This document shows, in pieces, positions 25,263 through 33,613 of a stretch of 46,780 bases of DNA. Made by a program: the position numbers and the translations under genes. Origin of the DNA: SHYR01 sp034406555 (GTDB lineage: Bacteria > Chloroflexota > Dehalococcoidia > UBA2979); NCBI GenBank assembly GCA_034406555.1, contig DASCRM010000045.1, positions 1-46,780 on the forward strand, in the 5' to 3' direction. The notes beneath the pieces are model-generated. The model worked only from the letters and a program-made list of their open reading frames with translations. It had not been told where the DNA came from and did no database searches. Position 1 is the first letter of the stretch. Each line of letters opens with the position of its first letter.

Positions 25263-26087
25263 ATGGCGACTGAATCCCAACACCCACTGCTCGTGACCAC
25301 CGGCTGGCTCGCCGAACAGGGCGATGACTTCGACTTCGTGCTGATCGACTGCGGAGATCCCGTGGCCTACCGCCGCGCCCACATCCCCGGGGCGGTGAGC
25401 ATCTCGCACGACCCCTACCTCAAGGGCAACCGCTCGAAGCTGGTGATGGACGCCGACGAGTTCGAGCCGCTGGTGCGCGGGCTGGGCGTCTCCAACGACA
25501 CCGCGGTCGTGCTCTACGACGACAACGCCTCGCTGCACGCCGCGCGCGTCTGGTGGGTCTTCGAGCGTCTGGGGCACACGAACGTGCGCGTGGTCGATGG
25601 CGGCTTCAACGCGTGGCTGCACGAGGAGCGGCCGATCACCTCGCGCGCGCCGCGTCCGACTCCCGGCAACTTCACGGCGACGATCCACGAGGGCCACACT
25701 TGCACGATCGATGACCTGCGCGCGATCGTCGATGGCGGCGGCGCCGCGCAGATCTGGGACACCCGCACCGACGGCGAGCGGGATGGCAGCAACAGCCGCG
25801 GGAACAAGCGCACGGGATATGTCCCCGGCTCGATCCACCTCGAGTGGACCAACCTCTTCGACGGCCCGCCCTCGCGGCGTTTCAAGCCGCTGGACGACAT
25901 TCGCAAGATCCTCGTCGATGCCGGCCTCAACCCGAAGGCAGAGACGGTCAGTTACTGACAGGGCGGTATTCGCGCGGCAGTTGCCGCGTTCGTCCTGCGC
26001 ATGCTCGGCAACGACCAGGCGCGCAACTACGACGGTTCAATGGGCGAGTGGGCCAACGAGGAAGACACTGCGCTGACGCTCGACTGA
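25263..26087 (+). CDS. two-domain sulfurtransferase (rhodanese) with in-frame TGA at the active site, candidate selenoprotein
   Basis: If TGA 25956-25958 is read through, this is a 274-aa thiosulfate/3-mercaptopyruvate sulfurtransferase. The first rhodanese domain (about 8-125; LIDCGDPVAYRRAHIPGAV, RVWWVFERLGHTNVRVVDGGFNAWL) has Asp instead of Cys at its site, as usual for the structural half. The second (about 140-274) has WDTRTDGERDG, GYVPGSIHLEWTNLFD and the catalytic loop Tyr-TGA-Gln-Gly-Gly-Ile-Arg-Ala-Ala, so the TGA is exactly the catalytic Cys (residue 232). The frame continues sensibly through NYDGSMGEWANEEDTALTLD to TGA 26085. Without readthrough the protein would lose its active site. 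A SECIS-like stem-loop follows at once. A Cys-to-stop mutation is the alternative. Confidence 0.8.
25959..25997 (+). promoter_or_regulatory. candidate bacterial SECIS element of the sulfurtransferase
   Basis: Directly after the TGA, CAGGGCG (25959-25965) pairs with CGTCCTG (25991-25997), including one G-U. Then comes an internal loop, then CGCGGC (25973-25978) pairs with GCCGCG (25983-25988), closing an AGTT loop (25979-25982). The apical loop begins 20 bases after the TGA and has G as its second base. These are the features described for bacterial SECIS hairpins bound by SelB. It also encodes QGGIRAAVAAFVL. Confidence 0.65.
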
Positions 26088-26109
26088 CGACTACCCACGG
26101 CCGCAGTCA

Positions 26110-26126
26110 ACGACTACCTGAGTCGT
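26110..26126 (+). terminator. small hairpin after the sulfurtransferase
   Basis: ACGACT (26110-26115) pairs with AGTCGT (26121-26126) across a 5-base loop, 22 bases after the distal stop at 26087. It has no T tract. It could be a weak terminator before the gdhA leader region. The remaining 26127-26270 holds a 16-base palindrome and no gene. Confidence 0.3.
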
Positions 26127-26135
26127 AAGCCAGCA

Positions 26136-26151
26136 CACTGCGATCGCAGTG
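26136..26151. repeat. 16-base perfect palindrome upstream of gdhA
   Basis: CACTGCGATCGCAGTG is perfectly self-complementary, with GCGATCGC at its centre. It lies 120 bases before the chosen start of the glutamate dehydrogenase gene. It could be an operator site for a dimeric regulator or the loopless centre of a hairpin. No other copy was noticed in the window. Confidence 0.4.
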
Positions 26152-26270
26152 CGCCTGACCGATGCTCTAGACAACGATCCTCCCACCTCAAACTCACCAT
26201 GCTTTGCGTGGGGGTGATACTGGTGGCGTCCGTGCCGCTCAGGCGCGGTGCGAAGGAGATGAGGGTCGCG

Positions 26271-27722
26271 ATGGTAGACATCCCGGACGGGAATCGAATG
26301 GTAGACCAGGCGATGGCACTGAAACTCGCAACTCCCTCCCTCGAAACGGGCGGCACACGCCCCCCGGCCGAGACCGCACCCGCGCTGCCCGCCAGCAACG
26401 GACGCGAGGTGCCCGCGCAGACGATGTCCCCGTCTGAGGGCACGAACTGGTTCTTCCTGGAAGCTGCCGAGAAGCTGAACATCAACAGCGAGGTCATAGA
26501 TCTCTTGGAGAAGCCGTGGCGCGAGTTGCATGTGGAGATCCCGCTGCACACGGACGATGGCCATCTGAAGGTCTACTCCGGGTTCCGCGTCCAGCACAGC
26601 GGCGCGCGCGGCCCGTACAAGGGCGGCATCCGTTTCCATCCGCAGGCAAACCTTGACGAGGTGCGCGCGCTGGCGGCTCTGATGACGTGGAAGACCGCGA
26701 TCGTCGATATCCCGTTCGGGGGCGCAAAGGGTGGCGTCCAGATCGACCCGCGCAACGTCTCGTCCACGGAGCTGCAGCAGGTCGCGCGCGGCTACATCGA
26801 TAACATCTCGCACCTGCTCGGCGTCTACCGTGATGTCGCCGCCCCGGACATGGGCACGAACGAGCAGACGATGGCGTGGATGGCGGACGCCTTCGGGCGC
26901 ACCCACGGCTACTCGCCGGGCATCGTCACCGGGAAGCCAATCGCAATGGGCGGGTCATACGGTCGTACTGAAGCGACCGGCCGCGGCGTCGCATTCGTCG
27001 TGCGCGACACGCTGGAGACGATGGATCGCGACCCCGCGAAGACACGCGTGGCGATCCAGGGCTTCGGTAATGTCGGCTCGTACACCGCGAAGTTCCTCAC
27101 GGAACTCGGCTGTCCCGTGATCGCAGTCTCAGATATCTACGGCGGCATCTTCAACGCGGACGGGCTCGACATCGAAGGCGTGATCGGCCACGTCGCAGCG
27201 ACCGGCAGCGTCGTCGGCATGCCGAACACCGAACCGCTGCAAGCGGACGAGGTGCTGAGCGCCGACGGTCAGCTGATCTCCACCGGACTGCTGGGCGTCG
27301 ACTGCGACGTGCTGATCCCCGCCGCTCTGGGCGAGGTGATCAACGCCGCCAACTGGGAGACGATCAAGGCCTCAATCATCGTGGAGGGTGCGAACCACCC
27401 GGTTACGGCCTTCGCCGACCACCATCTCAGCAAGAGAGGCACGGTGATCGTGCCGGACATCGTCGCCAACGCCGGCGGCGTGCTCGTCTCGTACTTCGAG
27501 TGGACGCAGAACATCCAGCAGCACCGCTGGAATCTCGACCAGGTGAACAGCGAGCTGGAGCGCATGATCTGTGGTGCGTACACAGATGTCCGCAAGGTCG
27601 CTCACGATGAGGGCGTCTCCGTCCGCACCGCCGGCTTCATGGTCGGCGTGCAGCGGGTCGTCGAGGCGCTGGAGCTGCGCGGGTTCGTGCCCGACGGTGG
27701 CGCCTACAACGGGGCCGAGTAG
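26271..27722 (+). CDS. gdhA: Glu/Leu/Phe/Val family dehydrogenase (glutamate dehydrogenase)
   Basis: A 483-aa NAD(P)-dependent glutamate dehydrogenase, which interconverts glutamate with 2-oxoglutarate and ammonium. Substrate-binding YSGFRVQHSGARGPYKGGIRFHP is followed by the catalytic lysine K153 in PFGGAKGGV, DVAAPDMGTNEQTMAWMADAF, and the Rossmann loop GFGNVGS near 264. The length exceeds the usual ~420 because of a 60-residue polar N-terminus, so the true start may be further in. ATG 26271 follows AAGGAG at 11 bases. Together with amtB-glnK-glnD downstream it makes this window rich in ammonium metabolism. Confidence 0.88.
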   Translation: MVDIPDGNRMVDQAMALKLATPSLETGGTRPPAETAPALPASNGREVPAQTMSPSEGTNWFFLEAAEKLNINSEVIDLLEKPWRELHVEIPLHTDDGHLKVYSGFRVQHSGARGPYKGGIRFHPQANLDEVRALAALMTWKTAIVDIPFGGAKGGVQIDPRNVSSTELQQVARGYIDNISHLLGVYRDVAAPDMGTNEQTMAWMADAFGRTHGYSPGIVTGKPIAMGGSYGRTEATGRGVAFVVRDTLETMDRDPAKTRVAIQGFGNVGSYTAKFLTELGCPVIAVSDIYGGIFNADGLDIEGVIGHVAATGSVVGMPNTEPLQADEVLSADGQLISTGLLGVDCDVLIPAALGEVINAANWETIKASIIVEGANHPVTAFADHHLSKRGTVIVPDIVANAGGVLVSYFEWTQNIQQHRWNLDQVNSELERMICGAYTDVRKVAHDEGVSVRTAGFMVGVQRVVEALELRGFVPDGGAYNGAE

Positions 27723-27749
27723 TGCGCCCACCGTTCGCTCCCGGCCCCG

Positions 27750-29006
27750 CTAGCTCCCGGCCGCCACCCCGCCCGTCCGCGCCTCCATGATCGCGCGCCG
27801 CCGCCCCTCGGCACCGTGCGAGACGGCGATCATCGAGGCGGCCATACCAACGCCGACGACCGCCAGCATGAGAAACATCGGCTCCGTGCCTGAGCGGTCC
27901 GCGACGATGCCCGCCGCGGAGCCAGCGAACGAGCCGAGGCCGAACGTCGCGAAGAAGGAGAAGCCGAAGGCACGGCCGGCGGCACCTTCCGGCGCGTAAT
28001 CGGCTATCAGCCCGTTCAGAATTGGTTGCTGCGAGAAGTTCGTCGCGACAAACCCCACCGCAGCGAAGATCAGCACGAATCCGCTCGATGAGGCCATCAG
28101 CACCAGCATCAACGGGTTCATCAGTACGATCGGCAGCGCGGCGCGTTCCACCGGGATGCGGTCACTGAGCGCTCCACCGAACGCCTGCCCCGGGATCGCA
28201 GACAACAGCACGATCGTCAGGACCGCGCCCGCGATGCCTTCCGGCGACCAGCCGAAGAACGAGAGTCCCAGGTTCTCTTCGAGGTGCGCAGCGAAGAAGG
28301 TCAATGTCCCTCGATAGATGAAGCCAAAGCAGACAGACGCGAGGAAGATCAGCAGCATTGGCGTCGTCAGCCAGCCGCGCTGCACCGGTGGTGCGGTACG
28401 CGGCATGCCATTCGCGCCGTCGCGCGACCCTCCGCCGCTCTCCGCCATCGCTCGCGCCGCTTCCTCGCCGGTGGGCGCGATGCGCCAGACTATCAACCCC
28501 ACGACCAGCGCCATCACGACGAGCGCGAGGTAGGAGGCCCGCCAACCGGCGAGGATCGCGATGCCAATACCGACGGCCGGTGCCAGCGCGACCCCGGTGT
28601 TGCCCGCAATGCCGTGCACGGCATACGCCAGCCCTCGCCGCTCGCGCACGGTGGAGACCAGCGCAACGCCCGCCGGGTGGTAGAGACCGATCGCCGCGCC
28701 CAGCAGCGCCAGCGAGACCGCCAACACCGGCAGCGTGGGCGAGAGTGCCACCATCGCGGCGAAGACCGCTGCCGCCACCATGCAGCCTGACATCACCGCG
28801 CTCGGGCCAAAGCGGTCGCTCAGGTAGCCGGAAGGCAGCGCCGCCGCCCCAAAGGTGAAGGTGCCGACGTTCGTGACAACGCCGAGCACGGCCAGGTCGG
28901 CGCCAAACTCGATGCCGATGCGCAGCAGCAGCGCCGCGAAGGTCAGCTCCAGGCCATGCGTCGTCGCGTGCGCCAGCGAGGCCGAGAGAATCACCCGACG
29001 CTCCAT
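27750..29006 (-). CDS. MFS transporter
   Basis: A 418-aa major facilitator with twelve predicted hydrophobic segments. The loop GYLSDRFGPSAVMSG matches MFS motif A after helix 2, and GALSDRIPVERA is its second-half copy. LYHPAGVALVSTVRERRGLAYAVHG is typical of the Fsr/NNP-like or multidrug group. It has a GGAGGG ribosome site six bases before the ATG. Substrate unknown. The gene lies between gdhA (convergent) and an SDR gene on the same strand. Confidence 0.85.
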   Translation of the reverse strand: MERRVILSASLAHATTHGLELTFAALLLRIGIEFGADLAVLGVVTNVGTFTFGAAALPSGYLSDRFGPSAVMSGCMVAAAVFAAMVALSPTLPVLAVSLALLGAAIGLYHPAGVALVSTVRERRGLAYAVHGIAGNTGVALAPAVGIGIAILAGWRASYLALVVMALVVGLIVWRIAPTGEEAARAMAESGGGSRDGANGMPRTAPPVQRGWLTTPMLLIFLASVCFGFIYRGTLTFFAAHLEENLGLSFFGWSPEGIAGAVLTIVLLSAIPGQAFGGALSDRIPVERAALPIVLMNPLMLVLMASSSGFVLIFAAVGFVATNFSQQPILNGLIADYAPEGAAGRAFGFSFFATFGLGSFAGSAAGIVADRSGTEPMFLMLAVVGVGMAASMIAVSHGAEGRRRAIMEARTGGVAAGS

Positions 29007-29102
29007 GTCCGACCCTCCCTGGTGCCCGTGCCGAACCGCAGGTCAGGCTAGCACCGCGACGCGCGGGGAGCCTCAATCAGGCCGCCCGCTCAAACTACCG
29101 GC

Positions 29103-30038
29103 TTAGGCGTCAGAGACCGTTGCGCCGGTCGGTCGCTCACCGCTCGGAGCTTCCAGTCCCGCGAAGATCGTGCTCGGCGCGCGCTCGAAGAGGTCGTCGA
29201 TGTCCCACGGCCCGTCGTTGAACATCTGCCGCTCCATCGTGATCTCGCTGTACAGCGTGATCTGGTAGCCGCTGGCCCCGACCACGCGACCGGAGACGTT
29301 CGCCGCCTCGTCCGAGCAGAGGTAGACGACGACCGGCGCGACGTTCTCCGGGTCACGCTCGCCGCCGCTGTCGGACTCGCTCGGCGCGTCGCCGGCGCGG
29401 GTCGCATCGGCGCTCGTCAGGCCGCGGTCGGTCATGCGCGTCGATGCCCCGGGCGCGATCGCGTTCGAGGTGACGCCGTAGCGAGCGAGTGCGTTGGCGC
29501 AGGACTTCGTGAAGCCGATCAGCCCTGCCTTCGCCGCCGCGTAGTTCGGCTGGCCCGCTGAACCATTGATGCCGGCGGTCGAGCTGAAGTTGATCAGCCG
29601 CCCGCCCGCCCGCGTCTGCCGCCAGTGGATCGAGGCGAAGTGCGTCGTGTTGTACGTGCCCTTGAGGTGCACGCGGATCACGTCGTCCCACTCCTGCTCC
29701 GTCATGTTGAAAATCATGCGCTCACGCAGGATTCCCGCGACGTTCACGAGAATGTCGAGCTTGCCGTAGGAGTCGATCGCCTGCCGCACCAGGCCTTCGG
29801 CCTGTCGGTGGTCGGAGATGTCGGCGCCGTTCGATTCCGCTACGCCGCCCGCCGCTCGAATCTCCTCGACGACATCGTCCGAAGGCCCGGCGTCGCCGCC
29901 CTGTCCGTCGACCGAGCCGCCGAGGTCGTTGACCACGACCGACGCGCCTTCAGCCGCCAGCGCCATCGCGACGCCTCGGCCGATGCCGCGCCCCGCGCCC
30001 GTCACGATCGCCGACTTACCTTCGAGGTGGTTGCCCAT
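29103..30038 (-). CDS. SDR family oxidoreductase (3-hydroxyacyl-CoA dehydrogenase-like)
   Basis: A 311-aa short-chain dehydrogenase. The cofactor loop is GAGRGIGRG (15-23), with NDLGG after the second strand, then NVAGILRERMIFNMTEQEWDDVIRVHLKGTYN. The catalytic Ser is in INFSSTAGINGSAGQPNYAAAKAG, with Tyr and Lys in NYAAAKAG. The NDLGGSVDGQG and RERMIFNMTEQEWD segments resemble the dehydrogenase half of multifunctional beta-oxidation enzymes, so 3-hydroxyacyl-CoA is a likely substrate. A GGGGGAA site precedes the ATG. A hairpin in the upstream gap separates it from the other SDR gene. Confidence 0.88.
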   Translation of the reverse strand: MGNHLEGKSAIVTGAGRGIGRGVAMALAAEGASVVVNDLGGSVDGQGGDAGPSDDVVEEIRAAGGVAESNGADISDHRQAEGLVRQAIDSYGKLDILVNVAGILRERMIFNMTEQEWDDVIRVHLKGTYNTTHFASIHWRQTRAGGRLINFSSTAGINGSAGQPNYAAAKAGLIGFTKSCANALARYGVTSNAIAPGASTRMTDRGLTSADATRAGDAPSESDSGGERDPENVAPVVVYLCSDEAANVSGRVVGASGYQITLYSEITMERQMFNDGPWDIDDLFERAPSTIFAGLEAPSGERPTGATVSDA

Positions 30039-30084
30039 GTGATTCCCCCATCTGCGCCGCGCAGCTTAGCGGACGCACACAAAG

Positions 30085-30110
30085 CGAGGGGCATCTCGCG
30101 ATGCCCCTCG
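30085..30110 (-). terminator. strong hairpin between the two SDR genes
   Basis: An 11-bp perfect stem (30085-30095 with 30100-30110) closes a 4-base TCGC loop. Read on the minus strand it follows the stop at 30137 and is followed by a short T-rich stretch, CTTTGTGTG. It fits an intrinsic terminator of the 30137-30925 gene. Confidence 0.65.
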
Positions 30111-30136
30111 AATGTTCTTGTCGCGGAGAGTAGAGC

Positions 30137-30925
30137 CTAGAGGCCTTGCTCCTTCACGACTTCCTCGTCATAGAGCACGTTGCCGGTGAACTGCTGCGGC
30201 TCGTGCCCGCAGATCCAGACGGCCGCCTTGCCCATCGCGTCGGCAGTCTCGAAGTCCAGGTTCGGATTGTCCGGGTCGTTGCCTGCGTAGAGATTGCCCG
30301 GCGTGGAGATGCGACCCTGAGGCGAGAGCACGTTCACCGCGATGTTGTCGTCCTGCAGCATCCACGCCTGCCCTTGCGAGAAGCGTTCAATCGCAGCCTT
30401 CTCGGCCCCGTAGAAGATGTCGCCACCCGGCCGCTTCGAGGTGTCGTACGGCCCCGGGCCGGGGAAGATCGCCCCGCGTGACGAGATGTTGATGATGTGC
30501 CCGCCGTTGCCCGCCTTCATGTGCGGCAGCGCGTCGCGCATCGCCAGGATCACGCCCATCAGGTTGATGTCGAAGCTCAGGTTGATGTGCCTCGGCTGCA
30601 CCGTCTCCAGCTCGCCCGGCACGAAGATCGCGGCGTTGTTGATCAGGATGTCGATCGTGCCCCACTCATCAACGACGGCCTGCACGGCGGCGGTGATGCT
30701 CTCCGCATCGCGCAGGTTGAGCAGGATCGCCAGCGCCTCGCCGCCGTCGTCTTTGATCTCCTGCGTGACGGTGTGAATCGTCCCCGGCAGCCGCCGGTCC
30801 TTCACTTCTTCCGTGCGTGCGGCGACGCCGACCTTCGCGCCAGCTCGTCCGAGGTACCTCGCCATGTCTGCGCCGATGCCGCGGCTCGCGCCCGCGACCA
30901 GTGCTACTTTGCCTTCGAGTGACAT
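30137..30925 (-). CDS. SDR family oxidoreductase
   Basis: A 262-aa short-chain dehydrogenase/reductase. The NAD(P) loop is GASRGIGAD (12-20), NNAAIF is the central motif, IINISSRGAIFPG carries the catalytic serine and FYGAEKAAIERFSQG the Tyr/Lys pair. The basic residue in AARTEEVKDRR after strand 2 suggests NADPH. The insertion DTSKRPGGDIF before the active Tyr is a little unusual but keeps the frame. The substrate is unknown. Preceded on its strand by ogt, with 135 bases between. Confidence 0.86.
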   Translation of the reverse strand: MSLEGKVALVAGASRGIGADMARYLGRAGAKVGVAARTEEVKDRRLPGTIHTVTQEIKDDGGEALAILLNLRDAESITAAVQAVVDEWGTIDILINNAAIFVPGELETVQPRHINLSFDINLMGVILAMRDALPHMKAGNGGHIINISSRGAIFPGPGPYDTSKRPGGDIFYGAEKAAIERFSQGQAWMLQDDNIAVNVLSPQGRISTPGNLYAGNDPDNPNLDFETADAMGKAAVWICGHEPQQFTGNVLYDEEVVKEQGL

Positions 30926-31014
30926 CTCGCCACCCCCCTGCCTGTCTTTCCGCCCGCGTCGCAGGCCCTGTGGTTACGCGAGGGGACTATCCTCCGCCCG
31001 CCCGCCGAGGCGCA

Positions 31015-31031
31015 AGGCCCCATAGGGGCCT
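31015..31031 (-). terminator. hairpin downstream of ogt
   Basis: AGGCCCC (31015-31021) and GGGGCCT (31025-31031) form a 7-bp stem with an ATA loop, 30 bases past the ogt stop on the minus strand. A second, weaker hairpin, GGAGCC/GGCTCC, overlaps the ogt stop itself. No T run follows. Function as a terminator is inferred from position. Confidence 0.4.
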
Positions 31032-31060
31032 GCACGGCTGGAACGGATTGGAGCCGGAGC

Positions 31061-31600
31061 TCAGGCTCCCGCAGGGGCTGCCATCGGACGCAGCGGCTGC
31101 GCCTCGAGGTTGAGCAGCCACGCCTTGCGGTGGAGCCCGCCGCCGTAGCCGGTGAGCGAGCCGTTCGCGCCGATGATGCGGTGGCACGGGGCGATGATGC
31201 TGATCGGGTTCTGGCCATTGGCGGCCCCGACCGACCGCGAGGCCGTAGGTTTCTCGACCGCCTCGGCGATCTCGCCGTAGGAGGCTGTCTCGCCGTACGG
31301 CACGTCGTGCAGCGCGCTCCAGACACGAAGCTGGAACTCGGTGCCGACCGGCGCAAGCGCCAGGTCAAACTCGGTACGGTCGCCCGCAAGGTACTCGACG
31401 AGCTGCGAGGTCGCGAAGTCCGCCGCCTCGCTGTCCCGTTCGGCGGGTTCGCCGGACTCACGCTCCAGCAGTGCCACGCGACCGGCCTCACCGCGCGCCT
31501 CACGGTCATCGTCGATGAAGTCGACGCGGTGGATGCCGCGCGCCGAGCCGCCGACGAAGAGCCGGCCGATCGGCGTCTCGATGATGTCGTAGTAGCTCAC
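31061..31600 (-). CDS. ogt: methylated-DNA--protein-cysteine S-methyltransferase
   Basis: A 179-aa DNA repair protein that transfers alkyl groups from O6-alkylguanine to its own cysteine. The active site is IIAPCHRIIGANGSLTGYGGGLHRKAWLL, with the acceptor Cys in PCHR. The DNA-binding stretch is VPYGETASYGEIAEAVEKPTASRSVGAANGQNP. An N-terminal domain of about 80 residues precedes it, as in Ogt. The GTG start is preceded by AGGAG six bases upstream. The frame stays open far upstream, but that part is antisense to the next gene. Confidence 0.93.
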   Translation of the reverse strand: MSYYDIIETPIGRLFVGGSARGIHRVDFIDDDREARGEAGRVALLERESGEPAERDSEAADFATSQLVEYLAGDRTEFDLALAPVGTEFQLRVWSALHDVPYGETASYGEIAEAVEKPTASRSVGAANGQNPISIIAPCHRIIGANGSLTGYGGGLHRKAWLLNLEAQPLRPMAAPAGA

Positions 31601-31726
31601 GATCGGCTCCTGTCGCGGGGAGGTCGCAAGCGTACGCGAAAGCGAGCTCGCGAACGCTCCGACTCGCGACACGGCGACAAACGCGGCGACGCCGGGTCGG
31701 CTTGACACTTCCGATTGGTGAGGTGA

Positions 31727-32755
31727 ATGCTGCCGCCCATGACATCTGAACAGTTCACAGCCATCCATGCCGACGCCGGTGACCCCGCCGGATTCGTAAT
31801 CGAACGCAAGCTGATCGAGGGTGCCGGCGCAGGCTTCGAGCTCACTCGCTCCTCCAGCGAGGGCGAGCTGATCGAGAATCTGAAGGGCGCAGACGTGGTG
31901 CTGGTTACCGCAGCACCGATCACGCGCAGCGTCGTGGAGTCGTTGCCGCGGCTGAAGATGCTGATCCGATACGGCGTCGGCCTCGACTCGCTCGATGTCC
32001 CCGCAGCGACCGACAACGGCGTCGTGATCGCGCACTACCCCGACTTCTGTCAGCCGGAGGTCGCGAACCACGCGACGATGCTGCTGCTGGCCTGCGCGAA
32101 GAAGCTCACTGCGATCGACCGCGCCGTCCGCGACGGCCGCTACCGCCCCGGCCCGCTCTCGCCGATGGGCGCGATCCACAACGAAACGCTCGGCCTCGTC
32201 GCCTTCGGCAACATCGCGCAGGCATTCGTGCCGCGCGCCCGCGCGCTCGGGCTCGACATCATCTCGTTCGACCCCTTCGCCTCGGACGAGGTATTCGAGC
32301 AGTTCGAGGTCGAGCGCGTCGCCACCCTCGATGACCTGCTCGCGCGTTCCGATTACGTCTCGCTGCACACGCCGCTGACGTCGGACACGCACCACATGAT
32401 GAGCACCGACCAGTTCAAACGCATGAAGTCCTCCGCCTACCTGATCAACACCTCGCGCGGCCCGACGGTCGACGAGGAGGCGCTGATCGCAGCGCTGAAG
32501 AACGGTGAGATCGCGGGCGCGGGCCTCGATGTCTTCGAGCACGAGCCGCTGACCGCGGATTCACCGCTGGTGGAGATGGACAACGTCGTGCTGACGCCCC
32601 ACTCCGCCTCGTTCTCCGACTGGGCGTTCGACACCATGAAGCAGCGCGTCGGGAAGACGGTGATCGAGCTGATGAGCGGGCGATGGCCGGACGCGGTGGC
32701 GACCGTCGCCAACCCCGAGCTGACGCCTCGAGCAGAGCTGCCGGCGCGCAGCTAG
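31727..32755 (+). CDS. D-isomer specific 2-hydroxyacid dehydrogenase
   Basis: A 342-aa NAD-dependent 2-hydroxyacid dehydrogenase of the phosphoglycerate-dehydrogenase family. RYGVGLDSLDVPAATDNGVVI is the substrate domain. The catalytic Arg lies in LINTSRGPTVDEEAL, Glu in GAGLDVFEHEPL and His in LTPHSASFSDW. The Rossmann loop is GLVAFGNIAQAF, where the first Gly of the usual GxGxxG is Ala, a modest deviation. ATG 31727 follows GTGAGGTG; ATG 31739 is another possible start. It begins a three-gene plus-strand group with an aldolase and an Ldh-family dehydrogenase. Confidence 0.87.
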   Translation: MLPPMTSEQFTAIHADAGDPAGFVIERKLIEGAGAGFELTRSSSEGELIENLKGADVVLVTAAPITRSVVESLPRLKMLIRYGVGLDSLDVPAATDNGVVIAHYPDFCQPEVANHATMLLLACAKKLTAIDRAVRDGRYRPGPLSPMGAIHNETLGLVAFGNIAQAFVPRARALGLDIISFDPFASDEVFEQFEVERVATLDDLLARSDYVSLHTPLTSDTHHMMSTDQFKRMKSSAYLINTSRGPTVDEEALIAALKNGEIAGAGLDVFEHEPLTADSPLVEMDNVVLTPHSASFSDWAFDTMKQRVGKTVIELMSGRWPDAVATVANPELTPRAELPARS

Positions 32756-32819
32756 CCAAGAGCAGCCAGGCAACAGCAGAGACAACCAGGGCACTAAGCC
32801 CAACGGCGAGGAGCGACCA

Positions 32820-33611
32820 ATGCGACCGAATCACGTACTGCGCGCATGGCGAGACGGCGGTCAGACCGTCGGCGGGTGGTTGAGCATCGACTCCGCCTTC
32901 AGCGCGGAAGCGATGGCCCACATGGACTTCGACTGGCTCGTCGTCGACACGCAGCACGGGCTGATCGAGTACGAGACCGCGATCCACATGCTGCTCGCCA
33001 TCTCGACCACCGAGACGATGCCGTTCGTGCGCGTGAAGTGGAACGACCCGGCCACGATCATGAAGTACCTGGACGCGGGCGCGTACGGGATCATCGTCCC
33101 GATGGTGAACAACCGCGAGGAGGCCGAACGCGCCGTCTCCGCCTGCCGCTACCCGCCGGTCGGCGGCCGTTCATTCGGCCCGGTCCGCGCCGGCCGCTAC
33201 GCCGGCGCCGGCTACGTCGACGAGGCGAACACCGAGATCGCCTGTATCGTGATGATCGAGACCGCCGAGGCGCTGGAGAACCTAGACGAGATCATGTCCA
33301 CCCCGGGAGTCGATGCCGCCTACATCGGCCCCTCCGACCTCGCGTACGCGATCGGCCTGCCACCGAGCGGCGACAACAACGACCCGAAGCATGTTGAAAC
33401 CGTGGAGCGCATCTTCGACGCCGCCAAGAAGCACGGCGTCGCTCCCGGCGTCCACACCAATAGCCCGGAATTCACGGCGCGCTGGCTCAAGCACGGCTTC
33501 CAGATGGTGATGCTGGGCGCCGACAGCGCGTTCATGGGCGCGCTGGGCTCCGCTCAGCTGCGCACCGTGCGCGAGGAGACGGGCGTCGCGTCGACCGGGC
33601 CGGGGGCCTAG
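32820..33611 (+). CDS. HpcH/HpaI family aldolase
   Basis: A 263-aa class II pyruvate-type aldolase, which cleaves 2-keto-4-hydroxy acids to pyruvate and an aldehyde using a divalent metal. WLVVDTQHG (39-47) carries the catalytic His46. VRVKWND, IIVPMVNNREEAE, the PVGGRSFGP arginine segment, CIVMIETAEALEN with the metal Glu, and YIGPSDLAYAIG with the metal Asp all match the family. GAGGAGCG precedes the ATG. Placed between two dehydrogenases, it suggests a pathway that handles 2-keto-3-deoxy or hydroxyacid compounds. Confidence 0.9.
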   Translation: MRPNHVLRAWRDGGQTVGGWLSIDSAFSAEAMAHMDFDWLVVDTQHGLIEYETAIHMLLAISTTETMPFVRVKWNDPATIMKYLDAGAYGIIVPMVNNREEAERAVSACRYPPVGGRSFGPVRAGRYAGAGYVDEANTEIACIVMIETAEALENLDEIMSTPGVDAAYIGPSDLAYAIGLPPSGDNNDPKHVETVERIFDAAKKHGVAPGVHTNSPEFTARWLKHGFQMVMLGADSAFMGALGSAQLRTVREETGVASTGPGA

Positions 33612-33613
33612 CA

